DNA of 64,000 nt from VRUE01 sp036271315 (GTDB lineage Bacteria; Actinomycetota; Thermoleophilia; Solirubrobacterales; 70-9): contig DATBAV010000017.1 in assembly GCA_036271315.1 (NCBI GenBank), positions 1 through 64,000 of the forward strand. Direction: 5' to 3'. Every line of letters starts with the position of its first letter. Within the stretch, counting starts at the first letter, position 1. A program made the position numbers and the translations under genes. Below, in pieces: positions 44,666 to 52,524 of this stretch. A model generated the notes under the pieces. That model had not been told where the DNA came from and searched no databases. It was given only the letters and a program-made list of their open reading frames with translations.

Positions 44666-46180
44666 GTGCCCGCCAAGAAGCTGATCCTCACCTACGTCGA
44701 CTCGCTGCGCACGGACATGCTGGAACGTACCGTCGCCGAGGGTCGCGCACCCACCTTCGCCGCCCTGATCGAGCGCGGCGTGCTCGTGCCCGACTGCGTC
44801 TCCAGCTTCCCCTCGGTAACGCCGGTCGCCAGCGCCGAGATGGTCACCGGGCGCGCCGCCGACGGTCACTGGATCAGCGGGATGAACTGGTACCACCGGC
44901 TGGAGCGGCGCTACGTCGAGTACGGCTCCTCGCTGGAGGCAACCCGGGCCTTCGGCGTCTTCCGCTCCCTCTACGACCTCGTCTACAACATGAACCTCGC
45001 CCACCTCAACCCGGGCGTCGAGACCCTCTTCGAGCAGCTCGACGATGCCGGCCTGCGCACCGCCTGCACGCCCTTCCTGATCTACCGCGGCCGCCACCGC
45101 CACCAGGTCTCGCTCGAGGGTCTGCTGCGCCGCGCGGTCGACGCTACCCGGCTCAAGTTCCGCCACCACACCTGGGGCCCGGCCGAGCTCTTCTACGGCG
45201 ACCTCTACGCCAGCCGCGAGGTTCCCTGCAAATCAACTTCGATCCCTGGCAATCGCGACGGCTACTCGGCCTGCTGCTCGGCCGAGCTGGCCAAGTCCGA
45301 CGGCTTCGACTTCCTGCTCTTCTCGCTGCCCGACAACGACAACTACTCGCACCGCCACGGCCCGGCGGCCAGCGTGGAGTCGATCGCCAAGGCTGACCAC
45401 TGCTTCGGCAAACTCGTCGAGGCGGCCGGCGACCTCGAGTCCTTCCTCGACCGCTACGCCGTGATCTTGCTCGCCGATCACGCTCAGACCCCCGTGCACC
45501 GGGGGCTGCCGCTCGCCGAACTGCTGAGCCGCGAGTGGGCGGTGCTGCAGCCGTCGGAGTCCGAACCGGAGTCGGCCCAGATCGCGGTCAGCCCTACCGG
45601 CCGCGCGGCCTACGTCTACCTGCTGCCGGGCGAGGGTGAGCGCGCCGATCCCGGGGCGCTGCGTCAGGCCCTCACCGTGATCGAGGGCGTCGACCTCGTC
45701 TGCCGCCTCGAGGGGGCAGACGGGCAGCCACTGGTGAGGAGCGAGCCGGGAGCGCCGCGAGAGGGCTGCCGCGCCGTGGTCGAAAGGGGAGAGGCGCGGC
45801 TCAGCTTTCGACCCGGAGGGCCGCTCGCCGACCTGCGCGGCGGCCGCTGGCAGGTCGAGGGAGACCTGGAGGCATTGGAGGCGACGATCGAGGACGGCCG
45901 CCTGCGCAGCGAGACCTACCCCGATCCCCTCGCCCGTGTTTGGTCGGCGCTCAGCGCTCCCCACGCCGGCGACTTTCTGCTCTCGCTGCAACCCGGGTTC
46001 GAGGCCGTCGATTGGGGTGGAGTCACCCACGCCGGCGGCGGCAGTCACGGCTCGCTGCACGCCGGCGACTCGCTCGGCCCGCTGCTCTTCGTCGGCTGCG
46101 GCCCCGAGGCGGCGAGCGAGCGCGAGCAGTGGACCCTCAGCGACGTGGCGCCGGCGGTTCTCGACCACTTCGGGCTATGA
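44666..46180 (+). CDS. Alkaline-phosphatase-superfamily phosphodiesterase (type I nucleotide pyrophosphatase-like)
   Basis: About 504 residues from GTG 44666. The N-terminus LILTYVDSLRTDMLERTVAEG places the metal-binding Asp, and SFPSVTPVASAEMVTGR contains the nucleophile region (Thr/Ser). Further metal-ligand motifs are LPDNDNYSHRHGPAA and ILLADHAQTPVHRG, and the last is GGGSHGSLHAGD. The layout is that of the type I phosphodiesterase/nucleotide pyrophosphatase family. No signal peptide is visible, so it may act in the cytoplasm. Its stop overlaps the next gene by 4 nt. Confidence 0.83.
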   Translation: MPAKKLILTYVDSLRTDMLERTVAEGRAPTFAALIERGVLVPDCVSSFPSVTPVASAEMVTGRAADGHWISGMNWYHRLERRYVEYGSSLEATRAFGVFRSLYDLVYNMNLAHLNPGVETLFEQLDDAGLRTACTPFLIYRGRHRHQVSLEGLLRRAVDATRLKFRHHTWGPAELFYGDLYASREVPCKSTSIPGNRDGYSACCSAELAKSDGFDFLLFSLPDNDNYSHRHGPAASVESIAKADHCFGKLVEAAGDLESFLDRYAVILLADHAQTPVHRGLPLAELLSREWAVLQPSESEPESAQIAVSPTGRAAYVYLLPGEGERADPGALRQALTVIEGVDLVCRLEGADGQPLVRSEPGAPREGCRAVVERGEARLSFRPGGPLADLRGGRWQVEGDLEALEATIEDGRLRSETYPDPLARVWSALSAPHAGDFLLSLQPGFEAVDWGGVTHAGGGSHGSLHAGDSLGPLLFVGCGPEAASEREQWTLSDVAPAVLDHFGL

Positions 46181-47760
46181 GGTGGCTGGCGGCCCTTCTC
46201 GCCGCCGCCCTGCTCTGCCTGCCCGCGCTCGCCGCCGCGGCGCCCGCCGAAGTCACCGCCGCGGAAGCGGCTCAGATCGCGGCTCGCGATCCCAACGTCG
46301 CCAAGGAGACGCGGGCCAACGGAACCCTGACTCACGCCGTCAACAAGGTGGACGGCAACTGGGAGGTCGGTTACTTCGGCGCCGACAAGGAGGTCGCGCT
46401 GGTCATCGTCGATCCTCAGACCGGCCTCGTTCGGGAGTCCTGGACCGGCTATCAGGTCGCTTGGAAAATGGCCCGCGGTTACTCGGGCGCCTTCGGCCAC
46501 AAGCTCAATGCGCCCTACGTCTTCCTGCCGCTCTGCGCGATCTTCCTACTCGGCCTCCTCGACTGGCGCCGCCTGCGCCGGATCGTCAACCTCGACCTGC
46601 TCGTCCTGCTCGGCTTCGGTGTCTCCAACTTCTTCTTCAACCGAGCCGAAATCGGCGTCTCGGTGCCACTCCAGTACATCCCGCTCACCTACCTGTTCGG
46701 CCGCGCGCTGTGGATCGGGATGCGGGGTGGGGGAGAGGGGATCAAGCCTCGCTGGCCGGCAGCGTGGCTGCTGATTGCGGCCCTCTTCCTGATCGGTTTC
46801 CGAGTTGGCCTCAACATGGCCGACTCGGGCGTGATCGACGTCGGCTACGCCGGGGTGGTGGGCGCGGATCGGATCGCCCACGGCGAACCGATCTACGACA
46901 ACTTCCCCGAAGACGTCTCCCAGGGCGATACCTACGGCCCGGTCAACTACCTCGCCTACGTTCCCTTCGAGCGGATCTGGCCGTGGTCGGGAACCTGGAA
47001 CGACCTCCCCGCCGCCCACGGCGCCGCGGTCTTCTTCGACCTCGCCACCTTCGCCCTGCTGATCTTCCTCGGCCGCCGCATCCGCCCCGGCCCGGCCGGC
47101 AACAAACTCGCCGCGACCCTCGCCTTCGGCTGGGCCGCCTACCCGTACACAGCCTTCACCCTGCTCTCCAACTCGAACGACTCGCTCGTTGCGATGCTCC
47201 TGGTTGCGACGCTTCTCGTCCTCGCCAAGCCAGCGGCCCGCGGCGTGATGGCGGCCCTGGCCACCTTCGCCAAGTTCGCCCCAGCCGTCCTCGCCCCAAT
47301 GCTGCTCACCTACGGAGAGAGACGCTGGCGCTTCGTCCTTGCCTTCGCCGCCACGACCGTCGCCGTAATGCTCTGGCCCGCAATCGACCCCGGCCTCCAC
47401 ACCGTCTACGAGCGCACCATCGCCTTCCAAGCAGGCCGCAGCTCACCATTCAGCATCTGGGGTCAAACCAACCTCGAACCCCTGCGCATCGCGATTCTCG
47501 TAGGAGTCGCCACTCTTGCCATCGCATTTGCCTGGTGGCCCAAGGAGAAGAAGCTCTTCCAAGTCGCGGCGTTGGGCGCGGCCCTACTGATCGGCGTCCA
47601 GCTAACAATGCACCACTGGTTCTACCTCTACATCGTCTGGTTCTACCCCTTGCTCCTGGTCGCGATGGCAGTGCGATCGCCCGTCGACGGACACTCAGCG
47701 CAGCCTCCGGCTGCGCGGCCGGCGATGGGTGACCGCACTGCCCCCACGCTCACGAGCTAG
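46177..47760 (+). CDS. Polytopic membrane protein, GT87/DUF2029-like mannosyltransferase
   Basis: A 527-residue protein. A signal peptide (MRWLAALLAAALLCLPALAA) precedes a roughly 100-residue outer segment (PNVAKETRANGTLTHAVNKV, a PepSY-like pattern ending in WTGYQVAWKMARGY), then about 10 membrane helices. The first large loop has YDNFPEDVSQGDTYGPVNYL, resembling the acidic-residue loop of GT-C transferases that use polyprenyl-phosphate sugars. It is probably a GT87-type transferase, but the N-terminal extension is unusual. Its end overlaps the convergent ymdB end by 11 bp. Confidence 0.65.
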   Translation: MRWLAALLAAALLCLPALAAAAPAEVTAAEAAQIAARDPNVAKETRANGTLTHAVNKVDGNWEVGYFGADKEVALVIVDPQTGLVRESWTGYQVAWKMARGYSGAFGHKLNAPYVFLPLCAIFLLGLLDWRRLRRIVNLDLLVLLGFGVSNFFFNRAEIGVSVPLQYIPLTYLFGRALWIGMRGGGEGIKPRWPAAWLLIAALFLIGFRVGLNMADSGVIDVGYAGVVGADRIAHGEPIYDNFPEDVSQGDTYGPVNYLAYVPFERIWPWSGTWNDLPAAHGAAVFFDLATFALLIFLGRRIRPGPAGNKLAATLAFGWAAYPYTAFTLLSNSNDSLVAMLLVATLLVLAKPAARGVMAALATFAKFAPAVLAPMLLTYGERRWRFVLAFAATTVAVMLWPAIDPGLHTVYERTIAFQAGRSSPFSIWGQTNLEPLRIAILVGVATLAIAFAWWPKEKKLFQVAALGAALLIGVQLTMHHWFYLYIVWFYPLLLVAMAVRSPVDGHSAQPPAARPAMGDRTAPTLTS

Positions 47761-48526
47761 GCGCAGGAACCATCACGGCCTCGATCGAGTCAGCCAATCC
47801 TGCGTCATTGACATCGACCACAGCCCCCATCACCCAAACGTCCTCTTCCGCCGTCTCAAACTTGATCGGCATCTGGGTGATCATCTGCTCCAAGATCAGC
47901 TCCGGTTTCACGCCCAGCACGCTGGTCCGCGACCCAGTCATCCCCACGTCGGAGATGAAAGCGGTGCCCTGGGGCAGTACCCGCGCGTCGGCCGTGGGCA
48001 CGTGGGTATGGGTGCCGAGCACCCCCGCCACCCGCCCGTCGAGGTGCCAGCCCATCGCGACCTTCTCGCTGGTCACCTCGGCGTGGAAGTCGACGATGAC
48101 GAAGTCGGCCTCGATCTTCTCGAGGATGTTGTCGGCCTCGTGAAAGGGCGAGCGCGCGACCCGCAGGCCGATCGCGCCGCTGAGGTTGATCACGCCGCAT
48201 CGCTGGCCGCCGATCTCGATGACGGTGTAGCCGCGGCCGGGGTTGGCGTAGGGGTAGTTGGCCGGCCGGATCAGCCGCTCGCTGCGGTTGAGGAAGCCGT
48301 AGACCTCGCGGTGGCGATAGACGTGGTTGCCGGTGGTGATCACGTCGGCACCAGCGTCGAAGAGGGCGTTGGCGGTCTTCTCGGTGATTCCCATTCCGCC
48401 GGCCGAGTTCTCGCCGTTGACGACCACCATCTCCGGCGCGAAGCGCTCGCGCAGCTCTGGCATCGCGGCGGCGAGACCGCGGCGGCCGGGCCCGCCGACC
48501 ACATCGCCGATGAAGAGGACCTTCAT
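47750..48526 (-). CDS. ymdB: Metallophosphoesterase YmdB (2',3'-cyclic nucleotide phosphodiesterase type)
   Basis: A 258-residue protein of the YmdB family: VLFIGDVVGGPGRRGLAAAM, VVNGENSAGGMGITEKTANALFDAGAD in two blocks, ITTGNHVYRH, RPANYPYANPGRGYTVIEI, VDFHAEVTSEKVAMGWHLDG and GTHTHVPTADARVLPQGTAFISDVGMTG, with all metal-binding Asp, Asn and His residues. In Bacillus YmdB is a phosphodiesterase that affects biofilm gene expression. A TAGGGT box precedes its ATG by 7 nt. Confidence 0.93.
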   Translation of the reverse strand: MKVLFIGDVVGGPGRRGLAAAMPELRERFAPEMVVVNGENSAGGMGITEKTANALFDAGADVITTGNHVYRHREVYGFLNRSERLIRPANYPYANPGRGYTVIEIGGQRCGVINLSGAIGLRVARSPFHEADNILEKIEADFVIVDFHAEVTSEKVAMGWHLDGRVAGVLGTHTHVPTADARVLPQGTAFISDVGMTGSRTSVLGVKPELILEQMITQMPIKFETAEEDVWVMGAVVDVNDAGLADSIEAVMVPAPSS

Positions 48527-48533
48527 GGTGCTG

Positions 48534-48539
48534 ACCCTA
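48534..48539 (-). promoter_or_regulatory. Candidate -10 box TAGGGT for ymdB
   Basis: On the minus strand TAGGGTCAG lies 7 nt before the ATG at 48526. The same nonamer precedes the flippase start. A leaderless transcript is predicted. Confidence 0.4.
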
Positions 48540-48558
48540 TCCGCGCAATTGCGAAAGG

Positions 48559-49254
48559 GTGTGCGGGGTGAACGAGCGAAACGATGTTGTCGAGCGCGCC
48601 CTCGGCTATCCCTACGGTGCCCCGGCCGGTCCCTTCATCCAGCTCGGCCACCAGACTCTCGATCCCGATGCGCTGGAGATCGACCGCGAGGCGCGCACGC
48701 CGGTGCTGGCCTATGGCTCGAACGCGGCTCCCAAAGTCCTCTCGCGCAAGCTGGCGCTGACCGACCAGCCAGTGCTCGTCGTCCCCGCTCGACTCTGCGG
48801 CTTCGATGTCGTCTATTCCGCTCACATCTCTCCCTACGGCGCCATTCCCGCGACCCTCCAGCGCAGCTCCGCGACCGAAGTCCGGGTCCACGTCATCTAC
48901 ATGACCGACGCCCAGATCGGCGTCATCTCGGCGACCGAGCCGAACTACGAACCGGAGCTGCTCGAGGGCATCGAGTGCCGGCTCGAAGACGGCGAGGAGT
49001 TGAGCGAGGTCTCGGCCTACATCAGCCGCCACGGCTGCCTGCTCGTCGATGGCTCCGAGGTCGCCCTCGCGGCGGTCAGCGCGAGCGGTAGGACGCTTGC
49101 CGCGATTGCGGAGCCCGAAGCGATGGAGTTGGTCAGGTCCTCGCTCTGTCCCGACACCGACCTCGAGTCCTTCGTGCTCGCCAACGTCAGCGATCCCAAC
49201 CTCTCTCAGTCACGCTCGGCGCAGCTGCCGCGCCGCCCCCTTTCCCCGGCCTGA
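48559..49254 (+). CDS. Gamma-glutamylcyclotransferase-fold protein of unknown function
   Basis: A 231-residue protein (GTG 48559, or GTG 48568 three codons later). The segment TPVLAYGSNAAPKVLSRKL contains the YGSN turn that forms the substrate pocket in gamma-glutamylcyclotransferase-fold proteins, and VIYMTDAQIGVISATEPNYE could supply the catalytic Glu strand. The rest is beta-rich without other recognisable motifs. It may be a cyclotransferase acting on a glutamyl compound, but only the fold motif supports that. Its frame ends before a terminator-like hairpin. Confidence 0.55.
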   Translation: MCGVNERNDVVERALGYPYGAPAGPFIQLGHQTLDPDALEIDREARTPVLAYGSNAAPKVLSRKLALTDQPVLVVPARLCGFDVVYSAHISPYGAIPATLQRSSATEVRVHVIYMTDAQIGVISATEPNYEPELLEGIECRLEDGEELSEVSAYISRHGCLLVDGSEVALAAVSASGRTLAAIAEPEAMELVRSSLCPDTDLESFVLANVSDPNLSQSRSAQLPRRPLSPA

Positions 49255-49260
49255 CTTTTC

Positions 49261-49309
49261 GAACTGCACCAAGTTTCCGGGCTGGCAGGCGGGAAATTTG
49301 ATGCAGTTC
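49261..49309. terminator. Bidirectional terminator-like hairpin between convergent genes
   Basis: GAACTGCA (49261-49268) pairs with 49302-49309; after a 2-nt mismatch AAGTTTCC (49271-49278) pairs with GGAAATTT (49292-49299) with one G-T wobble. The loop is 13 nt. It lies between the stop of the cyclotransferase-like gene and the stop of the ABC permease gene and could serve both strands. Confidence 0.6.
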
Positions 49310-49311
49310 AC

Positions 49312-50664
49312 TCAGACCGCGCTGAAGCGGCGCAGCGCGAGCCGAGCCAGCAGGCCGTAGGCGACGATCAGGATGCCGAGGTGGAGCATGGCGCCGCCCA
49401 TGCTCGGGCCGCTGGGGTCAAGGGCCGCGGTCATCGCCTGCAGCGCCGGCTTGAAGGGGAAGAGCGCGGCAATCACCTTGATCGCGTCATAGAGAGCCGG
49501 CCCGACCGTGCCGGAGGGGATCAACGAGAGGAAGGCGACCGGCAGGGTGACCATGAAGGCGAGCAGCGAGACCGCCCGCACCTCTCGCGCCGCCGCTCCG
49601 AGGGCAGCCCCAGCCGTCCCCAGGGCAGCGCCGCCACCAACGATCGCCAGCAACCAGAGGCCGACGCGACTCCAGTGCAGGGGCACGAAGATGGCCAGCC
49701 CGGTGAGCATCAGCAGGGTGACGAGGAGGCCGACCGCGACGCCGAGTGCGACCTTCTCGGTCAGCAGCGCCGAGCGTGAGACCAGCCCTCGGGTCAGCCG
49801 CGGGAAGGCGTTCTCCTCCCGCTCCAGCGCCAGCGACCCGGCGACGAGCAGGACCGTGACGAACGCAAGGGTGAAGGTGGCCGCCACCGCGATCGCGAAG
49901 ATTTCGAGCGGCGGGGTAGAGGCGCTGACCACCTGCTTGTCGACCTCGATCGGCTGGGAGAGGCGAGTGAGCAGGGTCGCCGCGGTGCCCAGGTTGCTCT
50001 TCGTCAGGGTGGTGAAGCGGAGGACCTGGTCGAGCGAGTCGCGCAGCGCCCCGGGCGGCAGCGAGGCGCGCACCGCGTGCAGGATGCGGGCCGTGTTGCC
50101 GAGCCCGAGGATCTGGATCGCCTGCCCGAGCACGGTGAACTGACCGCCGTGGACGACGAGCCCGACGAATTTGCCTCCTTCGTGGGCGATCCGGCGAGCG
50201 ATCACCAGGTTGGCCTGGGTCATCAGCGAGCTGATCCGGTCGTTGACCAGCTGCGCCTTGACCGGATCCTCCTCGTTGACGATTACTTCGACTTCGGGCG
50301 TGCGCGGGACCGGCGTCGAGAGCGAGTTGATGTTGTCGACCAAGTCCGCCGGCAGGATCAGCGCCGCCAGCACGTCGCCGGAGCTCACCTCTTCAACCGC
50401 TTCGGCGTGGTCCTTCACGTGCACGCACTCGACCCGTTCGCAGATCCGGTCGCTGACGCCGATCTTGGGCAGTTCCGTGGTGCCGACCGAGACCCGCGAC
50501 TGGGCTGGCACTTCGTTGAGGAAGGCGACGCGCGGCTTCTCCGGCGAGCGCGAGATCGCGAAGCCGACGAGGACGGCGATCAAGACCGGGTAGGCGACCA
50601 GCAGGAACGCCTGCAGGGGAGAGCGGCGGAGGATCTGCAAGTCCTTGAGCAGCAGCCAGCGCAT
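49312..50664 (-). CDS. ABC-2 type transporter permease
   Basis: A 450-residue permease. Helix 1 (FLLVAYPVLIAVLVGFAI) is followed by a long outer domain of about 200 residues (VGTTELPKIGVSDRICERVE onward, including two Cys), then five C-terminal helices from IFAIAVAATFTLAFVTVLLVAG. This is the ABC-2/YhgE-like exporter layout. ATG 50664 is used; it overlaps the stop of the ATPase gene by one base (TGATG), which supports coupled synthesis. The substrate is unknown. Confidence 0.85.
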   Translation of the reverse strand: MRWLLLKDLQILRRSPLQAFLLVAYPVLIAVLVGFAISRSPEKPRVAFLNEVPAQSRVSVGTTELPKIGVSDRICERVECVHVKDHAEAVEEVSSGDVLAALILPADLVDNINSLSTPVPRTPEVEVIVNEEDPVKAQLVNDRISSLMTQANLVIARRIAHEGGKFVGLVVHGGQFTVLGQAIQILGLGNTARILHAVRASLPPGALRDSLDQVLRFTTLTKSNLGTAATLLTRLSQPIEVDKQVVSASTPPLEIFAIAVAATFTLAFVTVLLVAGSLALEREENAFPRLTRGLVSRSALLTEKVALGVAVGLLVTLLMLTGLAIFVPLHWSRVGLWLLAIVGGGAALGTAGAALGAAAREVRAVSLLAFMVTLPVAFLSLIPSGTVGPALYDAIKVIAALFPFKPALQAMTAALDPSGPSMGGAMLHLGILIVAYGLLARLALRRFSAV

Positions 50665-51404
50665 CAGTGGCCCCGGTGGTGGAGGAAAGAGACGAAGGCG
50701 GTCTCGAAGTCCTGGCTGGCGGCCTCGGGCGCCTCCACGCGCACGGCCTCCCGCAGTCCCTCGGTCGAGCCATCGAAGAGCGTCTCGCCGTCGGCAAGCA
50801 CGAGCAGCCGTTTGCCGTAGCGCTCGGCCTCCTGAATGTCGTGTGTGGAGAAGATCACCGTCGTCCCGCGCCCGCCCGCCAGCGCGACGATGAACTCCCA
50901 CAACCGCGCCCGCTGCCGCGGATCGAGCCCCACGCTCGGCTCGTCGAGCAACAACACCGAGGGCCGCGCCAACAGCCCAATCGCAATATTGATCCGCTGC
51001 TGGTTCCCCCCCGACAACCGAGCCACGATCTCCCCCCGCCGCTCCCCAAGGCCCGTCAACTCCAACATCTCCTCCACGGAGGCGCGCGGATTCGGATGCT
51101 TCTCGAGCCGCGCGAACAACAGCAGGTTCTCCTCAACGGTTAGCCGCCTATATAGAGCAGCCTGTTGCGGCACCCAGCCAACTTCTCCCTCCGGAACGTG
51201 AACGTCACCCTCGTCGGCTCTGGAGATTCCCGCGAGGATCGAGAGCAGCGTCGTCTTACCCGCGCCGTTGGGCCCGATCACCGCCACGAGATCGCCGGCA
51301 GCGGCCTCGAAGCTGACCCCTCGCAACGCCTCGCGCTCTCCGAAGCGCTTGACCAACTTGTGCGCTTCGAGCACGGCCGCGCTCGTCCCACTCCCCGCAT
51401 CCAT
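50664..51404 (-). CDS. ABC transporter ATP-binding protein
   Basis: A 246-residue ATPase: Walker A GPNGAGKTTLL, Q-loop WVPQQAALYRRLTVEEN, signature LSGGNQQRINIAIGLL, Walker B VLLLDEPSVGLDPRQR and switch His in IFSTHDIQEAERYG. It energises the adjacent ABC-2 permease. It belongs to the drug/lipid exporter (CcmA/NatA-like) group, which does not reveal the cargo. ATG 51404 follows a TAGCGT box by 8 nt. Confidence 0.93.
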   Translation of the reverse strand: MDAGSGTSAAVLEAHKLVKRFGEREALRGVSFEAAAGDLVAVIGPNGAGKTTLLSILAGISRADEGDVHVPEGEVGWVPQQAALYRRLTVEENLLLFARLEKHPNPRASVEEMLELTGLGERRGEIVARLSGGNQQRINIAIGLLARPSVLLLDEPSVGLDPRQRARLWEFIVALAGGRGTTVIFSTHDIQEAERYGKRLLVLADGETLFDGSTEGLREAVRVEAPEAASQDFETAFVSFLHHRGH

Positions 51405-51412
51405 GCCGCCGA

Positions 51413-51418
51413 ACGCTA
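51413..51418 (-). promoter_or_regulatory. Candidate -10 box TAGCGT for the ABC exporter operon
   Basis: TAGCGT on the minus strand lies 8 nt before the ATG at 51404. The rest of the gap toward hemB is filled by a large hairpin, so the promoter is tightly packed against it. Confidence 0.3.
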
Positions 51419-51458
51419 TCCGTAGCCAGGAATCGGATTGTTAGCCAGTGCTTGAGCA

Positions 51459-51533
51459 AGGGAGATAGGTGCCCTATCTCAGACACTCAAGCCCGGCGCA
51501 GCCGGGCGTCTGAGATAGGGCACCTATCTCCCT
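51459..51533. repeat. 26-bp inverted repeat with self-complementary arms (ABC ATPase-hemB gap)
   Basis: Arms 51459-51484 and 51508-51533 pair perfectly over 26 bp, with an inner GCCCGGC-gca-GCCGGGC hairpin (51491-51507). Each arm is itself a palindrome (GAGATAGG-tg-CCTATCTC at 51462-51480 and its mirror at 51512-51530), so one long stem or three small hairpins can form. It lies between divergent genes, upstream of the hemB promoter region. Confidence 0.75.
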
Positions 51534-51537
51534 CCCC

Positions 51538-51543
51538 TAAACT
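51538..51543 (+). promoter_or_regulatory. Candidate -10 box TAAACT for hemB
   Basis: TAAACT ends 9 nt before the hemB ATG at 51553 and starts 5 nt after the big hairpin arm. The -35 region would therefore lie inside the hairpin arm. Confidence 0.38.
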
Positions 51544-51552
51544 CGGCCTCGA

Positions 51553-52524
51553 ATGCCGTTTCCTGCCACACGCTTGCGCCGCTTGCGGCGTACCGAGGCT
51601 TTGCGCGGCCTAGTCCGCGAGACAACCCTCTCCCCAAGCCACCTCATCCAACCGCTGTTTGTGGTCGCTGGTAAGAACGTCCGCGAGGAAGTTGAGACGA
51701 TGCCGGGCGTCGAGCGTTTCTCCATCTCGGAGCTAGTTGCCGAGTGCACCGAGATAGCGTCGACGGGGATCGGAGCGGTGTTGCTGTTCGGAGTTCCCGC
51801 CGCCAAGGACGAGTCGGGCACGGGTGCTTACGACGATGAGGGCATCGTGCAGATGGCCGTTCGGGCTCTCAAGGAGGCCCACCCCGATCTCACCGTGATC
51901 ACCGACGTTTGCTTGTGCGAGTACACCTCGCACGGCCACTGCGGCTTCGTCCGCGACGGCGAGGTCGACAACGACATCACGGTCGAGCTGCTGGCCAAAG
52001 TCGCGATCTCCCATGCCGAGGCCGGCGCCGACGCGGTCGCGCCCAGCGACATGATGGACGGCCGGGTCGGCACGATCCGTCACCAGCTCGACGAGGAGGG
52101 CCACGCCGGCGTGCCGATCGTTGCCTACAGCGCCAAGTACGCCTCCGCCTTCTACGGCCCCTTTCGCGACGCCGCCGAGTCGACCCCCGAGTTCGGCGAC
52201 CGCCGCGGCTACCAGATGGATCCGGCCAACGCCGCCGAAGCCGTGCGCGAGGCCGAACTGGATCTGGAGGAGGGCGCAGACATGCTGATGGTCAAGCCCG
52301 CCACTCCCTACCTCGATGTCGTGCGCCAGGTCAAGGACGCGACCGGCGCCCCACTTGCCGCCTACCACGTCTCGGGCGAGTACTCGATGCTGAAGGCCGC
52401 CGCCGAGCAGGGCTGGATTGACGAGCGAGCCGCCGTGCTCGAGACGCTGACCTCGATCCGCCGCGCCGGTGCCGACGCGATCGTCACCTACTACGCCAAG
52501 GAGGCGGCCGCGTGGCTTCAGTAA
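51553..52524 (+). CDS. hemB: Delta-aminolevulinic acid dehydratase (porphobilinogen synthase)
   Basis: A 323-residue enzyme condensing two 5-aminolevulinate molecules to porphobilinogen. The zinc-site cysteines are Cys120, Cys122 and Cys130 in DVCLCEYTSHGHCG, and the Schiff-base lysines are Lys195 (YSAKYASAFYGPFRDA) and Lys248 (MVKPATPYLD). The full-length fold is intact. It leads a haem gene cluster; the next gene starts 13 nt before its stop. Confidence 0.96.
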   Translation: MPFPATRLRRLRRTEALRGLVRETTLSPSHLIQPLFVVAGKNVREEVETMPGVERFSISELVAECTEIASTGIGAVLLFGVPAAKDESGTGAYDDEGIVQMAVRALKEAHPDLTVITDVCLCEYTSHGHCGFVRDGEVDNDITVELLAKVAISHAEAGADAVAPSDMMDGRVGTIRHQLDEEGHAGVPIVAYSAKYASAFYGPFRDAAESTPEFGDRRGYQMDPANAAEAVREAELDLEEGADMLMVKPATPYLDVVRQVKDATGAPLAAYHVSGEYSMLKAAAEQGWIDERAAVLETLTSIRRAGADAIVTYYAKEAAAWLQ

